Source: Sphingomonadales bacterium
GTDB taxonomy: Bacteria > Pseudomonadota > Alphaproteobacteria > Sphingomonadales > Sphingomonadaceae
DNA: 64,000 nucleotides
Assembly (NCBI GenBank): GCA_017302615.1
Contig: JAFLDB010000001.1
Coordinates: forward strand, 372,001-436,000
Direction of reading: 5' to 3'
Part shown: piece by piece, positions 41,417-50,788 of the stretch
Layout: every line of letters starts with the position of its first letter
How positions within the stretch are numbered: the stretch's first letter is position 1
Translations under genes and position numbers: made by a program
Notes under the pieces: model-generated
Seen by the model: only the letters and a program-made list of their open reading frames with translations
Database searches by the model: none
Told to the model about the DNA's origin: nothing

Positions 41417-43159
41417 GTGAGCGAGGAGCGCAGCGGCGCCAGCATCCTGGTTGAAAGCCTGGTCGCGCAGGGCGTCGAATTCGTCTTCGGCTATCCCGGC
41501 GGCGCGGTGCTGCCGATTTACGATGCCCTGTTCGGCGATGCCCGGATCCGCCACATCCTGGTCCGGCACGAAGCCGGCGCGGCCCACGCCGCCGAAGGCT
41601 ATGCCCGCTCCACCGGCAAGCCCGGCGTGGTGCTGGTCACTTCCGGCCCCGGCGCGACCAATGCCGTCACCGGGATTGCCGATGCCTTCATGGATTCGAT
41701 TCCGCTGGTGGTCATCACCGGCCAGGTGCCGACCGGGCTGATCGGATCGGACGCGTTCCAGGAAGCCGATACCGTCGGCATTACCCGCCACTGCACCAAG
41801 CACAATTACCTGGTGAAGGACCCGTCGGAACTGGCCGCGATCGTCGACGAGGCATTCCAGATCGCCACCACCGGCCGACCCGGCCCGGTCGTGATCGATA
41901 TCCCGAAGGATGTGCAGATCGCGCTGGCCAGCTGGACCGCCGGCCCGCCGCAGCGCCCGATCCGCTATAACCCGCCCACCACCGGGGCGAGCCGCGACAT
42001 CGCCCGGGCGATCGAACTGCTGGCCAATGCCAAGGCGCCGATCTTCTACACCGGCGGCGGGGTGATCAATTCCGGCCCACGCGCGGCAGAGCTGCTGCGC
42101 GAGCTTCAGGAAAAGACCGGCGCGCCGCTGACTTCTACCTTGATGGGTCTGGGCGCGTTTCCGGCCGACCATCCGGACTGGCTCGGCATGCTGGGCATGC
42201 ACGGCACCTATGAAGCCAACATGGCGATGAACCGGGCCGACCTGATCGTTGCCATCGGCGCGCGGTTTGACGACCGGGTGACCGGGCGGCTCGATGCCTT
42301 CTCGCCCCATTCGACCAAGATCCACATCGATATCGACCGCGCCTCGATCAACAAGACCGTGCCGGTCGATCTGCCGATCCTGGGCGATTGCGCGCTGGTG
42401 CTGGAACAGCTGATCGAAGCCTGGGGCAGCCGCAAGGCGCAGGACCTGACCGAGTGGAAGGCCCGGATCGACGGCTGGCGCGCGCGCAAGAGCCTGGCCT
42501 ATCCGGTCAACAAGCACGCGATCATGCCGCAGCTGGCAATCGAGCGCCTGTTCGAACTGACCCGGGCGAAGGACCCGATCATCGCCACCGAAGTGGGCCA
42601 GCACCAGATGTGGGCGGCGCAGTACTTCCACTTCTTCGGGCCGAACAAGTGGCTGACCTCGGGCGGGCTTGGCACCATGGGCTATGGCCTGCCCGCCGCG
42701 ATCGGCGCGCAGCTGGGCAATCCCGACAGCCTGGTGATCGACATTGCCGGCGATGCCTCGATCCAGATGAACATCCAGGAACTCGGCACCGCCACCCAGT
42801 TCCGCCTGCCGGTCAAGGTCTTCGTGCTCAACAACGAATGGATGGGCATGGTCCGCCAGTGGCAGGAACTGACCTATGAAAGTCGCTATTCGGAAAGCTA
42901 TTCAGACAGCCTGCCCGATTTCGTGAAGCTGGCCGAGGCTTATGGCTGGAAGGGCATCCGCATCGAAAGCGAGGCCGACCTCGACGCCGGAATCCAGGCG
43001 ATGATCGACCATCCGGGGCCGGTGATCGTCGATTGCCTGGTCGCCAAGGAAGCCAACTGCTTCCCGATGATCCCCTCGGGCGCGGCGCACACCGACATGA
43101 TCCTGTACGGCGATGAAGTGGCCGGCACGATGGACGATGCGGCGAAGGCACTGGTGTAA
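41417..43159 (+). CDS. ilvB: Acetolactate synthase, large subunit
   Basis: Protein of 580 residues. I use GTG 41417 because GGAAGGA lies 8 nt ahead; an upstream GTG at 41396 adds 7 residues. First common step of valine, leucine and isoleucine synthesis, using thiamine diphosphate. GASILVESLVAQGVEFVFGYPGG, the catalytic Glu in RHEAGAAHAAEGYAR, and the ThDP motif DIAGDASIQMNIQELGT...NNEWMG are present. First gene of ilvB-ilvN-ilvC. Confidence 0.97.
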   Translation: MSEERSGASILVESLVAQGVEFVFGYPGGAVLPIYDALFGDARIRHILVRHEAGAAHAAEGYARSTGKPGVVLVTSGPGATNAVTGIADAFMDSIPLVVITGQVPTGLIGSDAFQEADTVGITRHCTKHNYLVKDPSELAAIVDEAFQIATTGRPGPVVIDIPKDVQIALASWTAGPPQRPIRYNPPTTGASRDIARAIELLANAKAPIFYTGGGVINSGPRAAELLRELQEKTGAPLTSTLMGLGAFPADHPDWLGMLGMHGTYEANMAMNRADLIVAIGARFDDRVTGRLDAFSPHSTKIHIDIDRASINKTVPVDLPILGDCALVLEQLIEAWGSRKAQDLTEWKARIDGWRARKSLAYPVNKHAIMPQLAIERLFELTRAKDPIIATEVGQHQMWAAQYFHFFGPNKWLTSGGLGTMGYGLPAAIGAQLGNPDSLVIDIAGDASIQMNIQELGTATQFRLPVKVFVLNNEWMGMVRQWQELTYESRYSESYSDSLPDFVKLAEAYGWKGIRIESEADLDAGIQAMIDHPGPVIVDCLVAKEANCFPMIPSGAAHTDMILYGDEVAGTMDDAAKALV

Positions 43160-43162
43160 CCC

Positions 43163-43681
43163 ATGATGAAGATCAAGCACGAAGCCTCGGAACGCCACGT
43201 TCTGACCATCACCGTCGATAACGAGGCGGGGATCCTGGCGAAGATTGCCGGGCTGTTCACCGCGCGCGGCTACAACATCGACAGCCTGACCGTGGCCGAC
43301 ATTACCGAGAACCACGCGGTCAGCCGGATCACGATCGTCACCCACGGACCGCCGGCGGTGATCGACCAGATCCACGCCCAGCTGGACCGGCTGGTCCCGG
43401 TTCACAAGGTGGTGGACCTGACCGAGGCCGGCCCGCACGTCGAACGCGAACTGGCGCTGGTCAAGGTGGCCGGCACGGGTGACGCGCGGGTCGAGGCGCT
43501 GCGGCTGGCCGACGTGTTCCGCGCCAAGGTGGTCGATACCACCACCAGCAGTTTCGTGTTCGAGCTGACCGGCACGCCGGACAAGATCGACCGCTTCGTC
43601 AGCCTGATGCGCGAGTTGGGTCTGGTCGAAGTGGGCCGCACCGGCGTGGTCGGCATGATGCGCGGGGCCGAAGCGGCTTAG
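43163..43681 (+). CDS. ilvN: Acetolactate synthase, small (regulatory) subunit
   Basis: Protein of 172 residues. The ACT domain at the start (RHVLTITVDNEAGILAKIAGLFTARGYNIDSLTV) binds valine for feedback inhibition. The C-terminal domain (AKVVDTTTSSFVFELTGTPDKIDRFVSLM) activates the large subunit. It follows ilvB by 3 bp. ilvH is an equal symbol in other species. Confidence 0.96.
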   Translation: MMKIKHEASERHVLTITVDNEAGILAKIAGLFTARGYNIDSLTVADITENHAVSRITIVTHGPPAVIDQIHAQLDRLVPVHKVVDLTEAGPHVERELALVKVAGTGDARVEALRLADVFRAKVVDTTTSSFVFELTGTPDKIDRFVSLMRELGLVEVGRTGVVGMMRGAEAA

Positions 43682-44815
<1,134 letters not shown>

Positions 44816-44846
44816 TCCTTCAGCCAGCTTGACTGGAACGACATTG

Positions 44847-44876
44847 GGGGGTTCCTTCGGCAGCGAAGGAGCCCCC
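44847..44876 (+). promoter_or_regulatory. Hairpin masking the yceI ribosome-binding site
   Basis: GGGGGTTCCTTCG (44847-44859) pairs with CGAAGGAGCCCCC (44864-44876) with one wobble and a GCAG loop. The right arm contains the Shine-Dalgarno GAAGGAG (44865-44871), 7 nt before the ATG at 44879. It could act as ilvC's transcript end, although no U-run follows, or restrict translation of the yceI gene. Confidence 0.6.
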
Positions 44877-44878
44877 TG

Positions 44879-45514
44879 ATGATTCAGCGTATCGCCATTG
44901 CCGCCACTGCCCTTGCCCTGGCCGGAGCCAGCGCCCTTACCGCCGCGCCGCCGGTGCCGGGCTCGCCCGATCCGGCGCGGGTCACGGCCGGAACCTACAA
45001 GGCCGATCCGCTGCACACGCTGGTCGGCTGGAAAGTCAACCACCTCGGCTTCAACGACTATTTCGGGATTTTCGGTTCGATCACCGGCACCCTGGTGCTC
45101 GATCCGGCCAACCTTTCGGCCGCGCAGGTTTCGGTCCGCATCCCGGTGCGCAAGGTGACGACCGCCAGCGAAGGGCTGACCGGCCATCTGCTGCGCAATC
45201 CCAAAGGCGGCGGGAAGCCCGACTACTTCGGCGCGAAGCCGGCCGATGCGCTGTTCGTATCCACCAAGGTCACCCCGGCGGGCGATGGCCGCACCGCCAC
45301 GATCGACGGGAACCTGACGCTCAACGGCCGGACCCGCCCGGTGTCCATTTCCGCCAGCTTTGCCGGGGCGGGCAAGAATCCGCTGAACGGCAAGGAAACC
45401 GTCGGCTTCCACGGCACAACCGTGATCGCGCGGTCGCAATGGGGCCTCGATGGCGACGTGCCGCTGGTGGGCGACGAAGTCGTCCTGACGATCACTGCGG
45501 CGTTCGAGAAGTAG
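44879..45514 (+). CDS. YceI family periplasmic protein
   Basis: Protein of 211 residues with a signal peptide (MIQRIAIAATALALAGASALTAA, cleavage about residue 22). The mature part is a lipocalin-like YceI barrel: GTYKADPLHTLVGWKVNHLGFNDYFGIFGSITGTLVLDP in outline, FVSTKVTP, and DGNLTLNGRTRPVSISASF. Members bind polyisoprenoids or similar lipids. It is the last gene after ilvC on this strand and may be expressed separately. Confidence 0.9.
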   Translation: MIQRIAIAATALALAGASALTAAPPVPGSPDPARVTAGTYKADPLHTLVGWKVNHLGFNDYFGIFGSITGTLVLDPANLSAAQVSVRIPVRKVTTASEGLTGHLLRNPKGGGKPDYFGAKPADALFVSTKVTPAGDGRTATIDGNLTLNGRTRPVSISASFAGAGKNPLNGKETVGFHGTTVIARSQWGLDGDVPLVGDEVVLTITAAFEK

Positions 45515-45515
45515 C

Positions 45516-46640
45516 CTAGCGCAGCTTGCCGAAGGCCGTCCGCAGTTCGGAGACGAAAGCCTCGGGCTGCTCCCAGGCGGCGAAATGCCCGCCCTTGTCC
45601 ATGTCGCCCCAATGGATCAGGTCGGTATAATTCCGCTCGGCCCACTTGCGCGGGGTCGGCAGGATTTCCCTGGGGAAGGCGCTGACCGCGACCGGCAGCT
45701 CGATCGGCTGCGGGGCGAAGGAACCGAAGCTTTCCCAGTACAGCCGCGCCGATGACGCGCCATTGGCCGGGAGCCAGTAAAGCATGATGTTGTCGAGGAT
45801 CTGGTCCTTGCTCAACGCATCGTAGGGCGATCCGGCATTGTCGGTCCAGGCCCACATCTTCTCGAAAATCCAGCCGGCGAGGCCCACCGGACTGTCGACC
45901 AGCCCGTACCCGACCGTCTGCGGGCGGGTGCGCTGCTGGGTGGAATAGCCCGAATCCCAGTCCTGATAATGCTTCAGCGCGCCCAGCGCTTTCAGCTCTG
46001 CCGGGGTGGGATTGGCCAGGTCTTCCGGTTCCGGCCGGCCGATCGGCATGTTGAGGTGGATGCCGGCGCAGCCCGCCACCTTCTGCACGGCGATCGCGGT
46101 GGTGACCGCACTGCCCCAGTCGCCGCCCTGGGCGACCCAGCGCGAATAGCCCAGCCGGGCCATCAGTTCGCCCCAGGCGCGGCCGATCTTTTCCACGCCC
46201 CAGCCGGTCACCGCGGGCTTGCCGGAAAAGCCGAAGCCGGGCAGCGAAGGCAGGACGAGATCGAAGGCCTGGGCCTGATCGGCCGGGTTCACCAGCCCTT
46301 CGATCACGCCCATGAATTCGATCACCGAGCCCGGCCAGCCATGGGTCATGATCAGCGGCATGGCCCCGGGATGCTGCGAGCGGATGTGGAGGAAATGGAT
46401 TTCCACCCCGTCGATCACGGTCTTGAACTGGCCCAGCGCATTCAGACGCCCTTCGCAGCGCCGCCAGTCATAGCCATTGCGCCAATAGGCGACGAGTTCC
46501 TGCAAGGCGGCGAGCGGCGTGCCCTGCGACCAGTCGTCCACCGGTTCTTTCTCGGGCCAGCGGGTGCGATCCAGCCGCTCGTTCAGATCGTCGATCTGGC
46601 TCTGCGGGATGGCGAGAGTGAACGGCTCGATTGCGGACAT
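45516..46640 (-). CDS. Epoxide hydrolase (alpha/beta hydrolase with EHN domain)
   Basis: Protein of 374 residues. The N-terminal EHN domain (FTLAIPQSQIDDLNERLDRTRWPEKEPVDDWSQGTPLAALQELVAYW in outline) is followed by the alpha/beta hydrolase fold: oxyanion HGWPGS, nucleophile Asp in QGGDWGSAVTTAI, and the His in DKGGHFAAWEQPEAF. It probably hydrates epoxides of aromatic or terpene-like substrates. Co-transcribed with a PaaI thioesterase and a serine hydrolase (gaps 1 bp and overlap). Confidence 0.9.
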   Translation of the reverse strand: MSAIEPFTLAIPQSQIDDLNERLDRTRWPEKEPVDDWSQGTPLAALQELVAYWRNGYDWRRCEGRLNALGQFKTVIDGVEIHFLHIRSQHPGAMPLIMTHGWPGSVIEFMGVIEGLVNPADQAQAFDLVLPSLPGFGFSGKPAVTGWGVEKIGRAWGELMARLGYSRWVAQGGDWGSAVTTAIAVQKVAGCAGIHLNMPIGRPEPEDLANPTPAELKALGALKHYQDWDSGYSTQQRTRPQTVGYGLVDSPVGLAGWIFEKMWAWTDNAGSPYDALSKDQILDNIMLYWLPANGASSARLYWESFGSFAPQPIELPVAVSAFPREILPTPRKWAERNYTDLIHWGDMDKGGHFAAWEQPEAFVSELRTAFGKLR

Positions 46641-46641
46641 G

Positions 46642-47061
46642 TCAGGCTCCCGTCGCGGCTTTCGATGCGGCTTCCACCTTGCCGCGCTCCATCATGGTCA
46701 TGGTGCTGGTCGCCTTGGCCAGCAGGGTGCCATTGGCATCCTTCAGCGCGCCTTCGTAGAACGCGGTGCGGCGGCCGTGCTTGATCGCCCAGCCTTCCGC
46801 AAAGACCGTGCCGGGGCGCGCGGGGGCGAAGAAGCTGACTTTCAGTTCCAGCGTCATCGGCACCACATCGTCGCCGACCATGGCAATCGCGGCATGGGCC
46901 ATGGCCGCATCGATCCAGCCGGTGACGAAGCCGCCCTGCACCACCCCGCCGGAATGGCACTGGCTGGCCTTCGCTTCATACTCCAGCACGGCGCGGCCAT
47001 CGGGGTTCATCTCGACGATGCGGACCAGGCCCATCGTCTCATACAGGCTGTCCACGCTCAT
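46642..47061 (-). CDS. PaaI family thioesterase (hotdog fold)
   Basis: Protein of 139 residues. The hotdog core is in ECHSGGVVQGGFVTGWIDAAMAHAAIAMVG in outline, with the active-site Gly-Gly and Asp equivalents in GGFVTGWIDAAM, and TLELKVSFFAPARPGTVFAEGW. It hydrolyses acyl-CoA or aryl-CoA thioesters. Its start overlaps the stop of the upstream gene (TGATG). Confidence 0.85.
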   Translation of the reverse strand: MSVDSLYETMGLVRIVEMNPDGRAVLEYEAKASQCHSGGVVQGGFVTGWIDAAMAHAAIAMVGDDVVPMTLELKVSFFAPARPGTVFAEGWAIKHGRRTAFYEGALKDANGTLLAKATSTMTMMERGKVEAASKAATGA

Positions 47062-48281
47062 CAGATCAGTGCCGAATAGATCAGGGTCTTGAGCTCGCGC
47101 CGGATCGGATAGGTGCTGCTGGGCGACAGCTGGGTCATGAACACCATGTGCACCTTCTCCACCGGATCGACGAAGAACGCGGTGGAGAACATGCCGCCCC
47201 AGTAATATTCGCCCGCCGAGCCCTGGATCAGGTTGGCGGCGGGATCGATATTGACCGCAAAGCCCAGGCCGAAACCGACCCCGGCGTTGGTCGCCTCGCT
47301 GAACAGCGACTGCGACCAGCTGGCCAGGTCGCCGTTGCCGGGCAGGTGATTCATGGTCATCAGTTCCAGCGTCTTGCGGCCGATGATCCGTTCCCCTTCC
47401 AGTTCGCCGCCGTTAAGCAGCATCTGGCAGAAGCGGTGATAATCGAGCGCGGTGGAAACGAGGCCGCCCCCGCCCGACAGCTGGCGCGGCATCCGGCTCC
47501 AGGCGCTTTCCGCCGCGCGATCGTACATCACCCGGCCCTTGCCGGGAACGAAGGTGTAGCAGTCGGTCAACCGGTCGGTCTTGCCTTCCGGCACGGCAAA
47601 GAACGTGTCGTTCATCTTCAGCGGCTGGAAGATGCGGGTGGCGAAGAACTGGTCGAGGCTCTGGCCCGACAGGCGCTGCACGCAGGCCCCCAGCACATCG
47701 GTGGAAACCGAATAGTTCCACGCCGTGCCCGGCGAGAATTCCAGCGGGATCCGCCCCAGCGCGGCGACGAATTCATCGAGATCGAGATTGCCGTGCCAGT
47801 TCTCCAGCTTCCCCTCGCGATAGGCGGCGTCCATGTTGGAACGGTTCTGGAAGCTGTAGGTCAGGCCCGAGGTGTGGCGCAGCAGATCGACCATCTGCAT
47901 CGGCCGCTCGCAGGCCTTGGTCAGGAACGGCACGCCGGCCCCGCCGCCGTTGTAGACCCCCAGGTTCTTGAATTCCGGCAGCACGTGGTGGACCGGCGTA
48001 TCGAGCGCGACCTTGCCTTCCTCGACCAGCATCATGAAGGCCACCGAAGTGATCGGCTTGGTCATACTGGCAATCCGGAACAGCGATCCTTCGTCGATCG
48101 CCTTGCCGCCTTCGCGGGCCGGCCCCTGCGAGGAGAAATGCGCGATCTCGCCATCCCGCGCGATCAGCACCTGGGCATGGGGCAGCAGGCCCGTATCGAG
48201 GTAGCGTTCCTTGATGAAGGCATCGAGCCGGGCAAGGCGGGCGGGATCGAACTTTCCGGATGCGGACGAGATATGGGCCAT
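47061..48281 (-). CDS. Serine hydrolase of the beta-lactamase/EstB family
   Basis: Protein of 406 residues from ATG 48281. The nucleophile tetrad is SMTK (Ser-x-x-Lys) in FRIASMTKPITSVAFMML, the Tyr is in WNYSVSTDVLG, and a WGG motif is present in EYYWGGMFSTAF. Without a signal peptide it is cytoplasmic and likely an esterase of the class C-like family, not a secreted beta-lactamase. First gene of the three-gene operon that ends with the epoxide hydrolase. Confidence 0.88.
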   Translation of the reverse strand: MAHISSASGKFDPARLARLDAFIKERYLDTGLLPHAQVLIARDGEIAHFSSQGPAREGGKAIDEGSLFRIASMTKPITSVAFMMLVEEGKVALDTPVHHVLPEFKNLGVYNGGGAGVPFLTKACERPMQMVDLLRHTSGLTYSFQNRSNMDAAYREGKLENWHGNLDLDEFVAALGRIPLEFSPGTAWNYSVSTDVLGACVQRLSGQSLDQFFATRIFQPLKMNDTFFAVPEGKTDRLTDCYTFVPGKGRVMYDRAAESAWSRMPRQLSGGGGLVSTALDYHRFCQMLLNGGELEGERIIGRKTLELMTMNHLPGNGDLASWSQSLFSEATNAGVGFGLGFAVNIDPAANLIQGSAGEYYWGGMFSTAFFVDPVEKVHMVFMTQLSPSSTYPIRRELKTLIYSALI

Positions 48282-48360
48282 GGGGCTCCGTTCCAATCAG
48301 TTGCAGTTTCGCACCGGTTATTGCCGCTGCATGGCCCCGGGGCAAGCGGGAAGCGGCCAC

Positions 48361-48828
48361 TTATCCCGCCGCAATCACCCCTTCGCGCAGCAGGGCGCGG
48401 GCCGTGCCGGCGGTCAGTTCCAGCATCTCGTGGATTGCGCCGCGGATCGGCGGAGACAAGACCAGCCGCCGCGCGGTGCGCAAGCCGCCCTCCCATTCCA
48501 GCAGGTGGCCGCTCTCGACCAGGGCATTGGTCCGCCGCCGCACCGTTTCGCGCGGCAGGCCGGTCGCCCGCGCCACCGCCCGGCGCGAGACGGGAATGAT
48601 CCGCTCCTGCTCGACCAGCGCGGTTGAAACCGCCAGCCCCTCGGCATCGGGGGTGCGCAGCATCCGCTGGACATTGCCGAGCGCCACGGTCAGCACGATC
48701 AGCACGTCCTCATGCCCCAGCCCAAAGGCCCGCCGCAGCGCGGCTGATGTCGCCAGAAACTGGTTGGCGACCAGAAAGCCCGACAGCCGCAGCTTGGCAT
48801 CGGCCGCTTCCGAATTGACTGCCAACAT
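48361..48828 (-). CDS. Winged-helix transcriptional regulator
   Basis: Protein of 155 residues from ATG 48828 (GGAGA ahead). The C-terminal part contains a winged helix: VSRRAVARATGLPRETVRRRTNALVESGHLLEWEGGLR. The N-terminal half (DAKLRLSGFLVANQFLATSAALRRAFGLGHEDVLIVLTVALGNV) is helical and may bind ligand. It is not a typical MarR or IclR sequence. It lies upstream of the epoxide hydrolase operon on the same strand, so it probably controls it. Confidence 0.7.
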   Translation of the reverse strand: MLAVNSEAADAKLRLSGFLVANQFLATSAALRRAFGLGHEDVLIVLTVALGNVQRMLRTPDAEGLAVSTALVEQERIIPVSRRAVARATGLPRETVRRRTNALVESGHLLEWEGGLRTARRLVLSPPIRGAIHEMLELTAGTARALLREGVIAAG

Positions 48829-48945
48829 GGCCCGTTCTCCAATGGCGACCCATTTCGGGTCGGGACTCGCTAGCATGGCACCGCCGCCTTTGTCATTCTC
48901 TCCTCATCGGCAGGCGCAAGGGCGCCGCCCGGCGGGAGAAGACGA

Positions 48946-49770
48946 ATGGCCTGGACGGAAACCCAGCTCGGCCCGGTGATCGGCAGCGAAGTCACCGGGA
49001 TCGATCTCAACAACCTTGACGATGCATTGGTAGCCCAACTGCGCGAGCGGCTGGCCGAGCGGATGGTGCTGGTGATCCGCGACCAGAAGCTGGACCGCGA
49101 TGCCCACAAGGCGGTGGCCCGCCTGTTCGGCACGGGAGAGCTGCACCGCCACGCGCTCAACAAGGCGCGCGGCGGCGATGACGAAGAAGTCTATCCGGTC
49201 CGCACCACTGCGGAATCGAAGATGACCGCCGGCGAAGGCTGGCACACCGATGTCTCGTGCGATCCGGCGCCGATCGCCGCCAGCCTGCTCTACATGCACC
49301 AGTGCCCGGCCGGCGGCGGCGGGGATACGGTCTATTCCAGCATGATCGAATGCTATGAGCGGCTGTCCCCGCCGATCAAGGAACTGGCGGAACAGCTGAA
49401 GGCCACGCACGACGGGGCCTTTCCCTATCGCCAGATCTACGGGATCGAACCCGAAGGCATGGCCTATAACCGCACGGTCCATCCGGTGGTGATCCGCCAT
49501 CCGGTGACCGGCAAGAAGCTGCTGTGGGTCAACCGCGGCTTCACCACCGGGATCAAGGGCCTCAATCATGTCGAGAACCGGCACCTGCTGGAGCTGTTCT
49601 TTCAGCATATCGAAAGCACCCTGACCGCGCAGTGCCGGGTGCGCTGGGAAGACGGCACGCTGACCATCTGGGACAACATGGCGACCCAGCACCACGCGGT
49701 GTGGGATTACTTCCCCAACAGCCGCTATGGCGAGCGCGTCTCGGTCGTCGGCCCGGTGCTGGCGGGATAA
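48946..49770 (+). CDS. TauD/TfdA family 2-oxoglutarate-dependent dioxygenase
   Basis: Protein of 274 residues. The iron triad is His100-x-Asp102 in EGWHTDVSCDP and a distal His (249 or 250) in TQHHAVWDYF. The Arg that binds 2-oxoglutarate is in NSRYGERVSVVGP. It hydroxylates its substrate with oxygen and 2-oxoglutarate. Family members use taurine, chlorophenoxyacetates, or sulfate esters; the substrate here is not clear. Start ATG 48946. Confidence 0.9.
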   Translation: MAWTETQLGPVIGSEVTGIDLNNLDDALVAQLRERLAERMVLVIRDQKLDRDAHKAVARLFGTGELHRHALNKARGGDDEEVYPVRTTAESKMTAGEGWHTDVSCDPAPIAASLLYMHQCPAGGGGDTVYSSMIECYERLSPPIKELAEQLKATHDGAFPYRQIYGIEPEGMAYNRTVHPVVIRHPVTGKKLLWVNRGFTTGIKGLNHVENRHLLELFFQHIESTLTAQCRVRWEDGTLTIWDNMATQHHAVWDYFPNSRYGERVSVVGPVLAG

Positions 49771-49795
49771 CGCGGGATCGGATAGGGCGCGGGCG

Positions 49796-50611
49796 ATGAG
49801 CACCCAAGCCCTCCCGATCAAGGTTGCCGCCCTCTATCGCTTCACGCCGCTGGACGGTCTGCCCGAGCTGCGCGCGCAGCTGCTGGACCTGTGCAGGGCG
49901 GAAGGCATCTGCGGCACGCTGCTGCTGGCGCGCGAGGGGATCAACGGCACCATCGCCGGGCCGGATGCCGCGCTGGACCGGGTGGTGGAGCAGATCCGCA
50001 CCCTGCCCGGCTGCGCGGAGATCGAGGTCAAATGGTCCCGCGCCCCCTCCCCGCCGTTCCAGCGGATGAAAGTGCGCTTGAAGCGCGAGATCGTGACCAT
50101 GGGCCAGCCCGACATCGATCCGCTGCAAGGCACCGGGCATTACCTGGACCCCGCCGAGTGGAACGCGCTGATCGCCGATCCCGACACGGTGGTGATCGAC
50201 ACCCGCAACGCCTATGAGATCGAGGCCGGAACCTTTGCCCGCGCGATCGATCCCGGCACGCGGTCTTTCCGCGAATTTCCGGGCTGGTTCCGCGCCCACC
50301 GCGCCGAACTGCTGGGCAATGGCAAGCGCAAGGTGGCGATGTTCTGCACTGGCGGCATCCGCTGCGAAAAGAGCACCGCCTTCCTCAAGGCCGAAGGGGT
50401 GGACGAAGTCTATCACCTCAAAGGCGGGATCCTGAAGTACCTCGAAGACATGCCGGAGGAGCACAGCCTGTGGCAGGGCGAATGCTTCGTTTTCGATGAA
50501 CGGGTCACCGTCGGCCACGGGCTGGCGCCGGGATCCTTCACCATGTGCCAGGGCTGCGGCCGGCCGGTGAAGCAGGATCAAGTTTGCCCGGATTGCGATC
50601 CGAGCCGCTAA
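49796..50611 (+). CDS. trhO: tRNA uridine(34) hydroxylase (rhodanese-like)
   Basis: Protein of 271 residues from ATG 49796. It forms 5-hydroxyuridine at tRNA position 34. The N-terminal acylphosphatase-like domain (CGTLLLAREGINGTIAGPDAAL) and the rhodanese domain with active Cys184 in MFCTGGIRCEKSTAFLK are typical of TrhO/YceA. The C-terminal Cys-x-x-Cys pair (MCQGCGRP...VCPDCDPSR) can bind zinc. It overlaps none of its neighbours. Confidence 0.92.
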   Translation: MSTQALPIKVAALYRFTPLDGLPELRAQLLDLCRAEGICGTLLLAREGINGTIAGPDAALDRVVEQIRTLPGCAEIEVKWSRAPSPPFQRMKVRLKREIVTMGQPDIDPLQGTGHYLDPAEWNALIADPDTVVIDTRNAYEIEAGTFARAIDPGTRSFREFPGWFRAHRAELLGNGKRKVAMFCTGGIRCEKSTAFLKAEGVDEVYHLKGGILKYLEDMPEEHSLWQGECFVFDERVTVGHGLAPGSFTMCQGCGRPVKQDQVCPDCDPSR

Positions 50612-50616
50612 CCCCC

Positions 50617-50645
50617 TTTACAGCGCAGATTCCTGCGGCCATAGG
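50617..50645 (+). promoter_or_regulatory. leuA promoter
   Basis: TTTACA (50617-50622) and CATAGG (50640-50645) are separated by 17 bp. The -35 is the same as in the riboswitch operon. It starts 6 bp after the trhO stop and puts the leader peptide start at 50654 within a few nt of the transcript start. Confidence 0.5.
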
Positions 50646-50653
50646 CTGCGGCC

Positions 50654-50704
50654 ATGTTCTCGCCGCTTGGCCTTACCCTGCGACTTATCCGCCCTTGGGC
50701 GTGA
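50654..50704 (+). CDS. leuA leader peptide
   Basis: A 16-codon frame (MFSPLGLTLRLIRPWA) with four Leu codons and one Ile codon in an eight-residue stretch (LGLTLRLI). Ribosome stalling at these codons when leucyl-tRNA is low would change the folding of the leader. No strong Shine-Dalgarno is seen, since the transcript probably starts just before it. See the attenuator entry. Confidence 0.6.
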   Translation: MFSPLGLTLRLIRPWA

Positions 50705-50745
50705 GCTGGCGTGCGCTCTTGCGGCACGCAGCGCCGCTCAAGGGG
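50691..50745 (+). promoter_or_regulatory. leuA attenuator region
   Basis: Hairpin GCGTGC (50709-50714) with GCACGC (50724-50729) directly follows the leader stop. CCCTTG (50692-50697), in the last leader codons, can instead pair with CAAGGG (50739-50744). These alternative folds fit transcription attenuation of leuA by leucine supply. The downstream U-run is weak, so translation control is also possible. Confidence 0.5.
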
Positions 50746-50788
50746 ACCTGAACCGCCAAACGTCGCAGTGCCAATCAGAGTTTAGACC

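Noticed and set aside
47061..48281. Antibiotic resistance by a beta-lactamase
   Set aside because: SMTK and YSV motifs fit the EstB esterase branch; there is no signal peptide and it is in an operon with an epoxide hydrolase.
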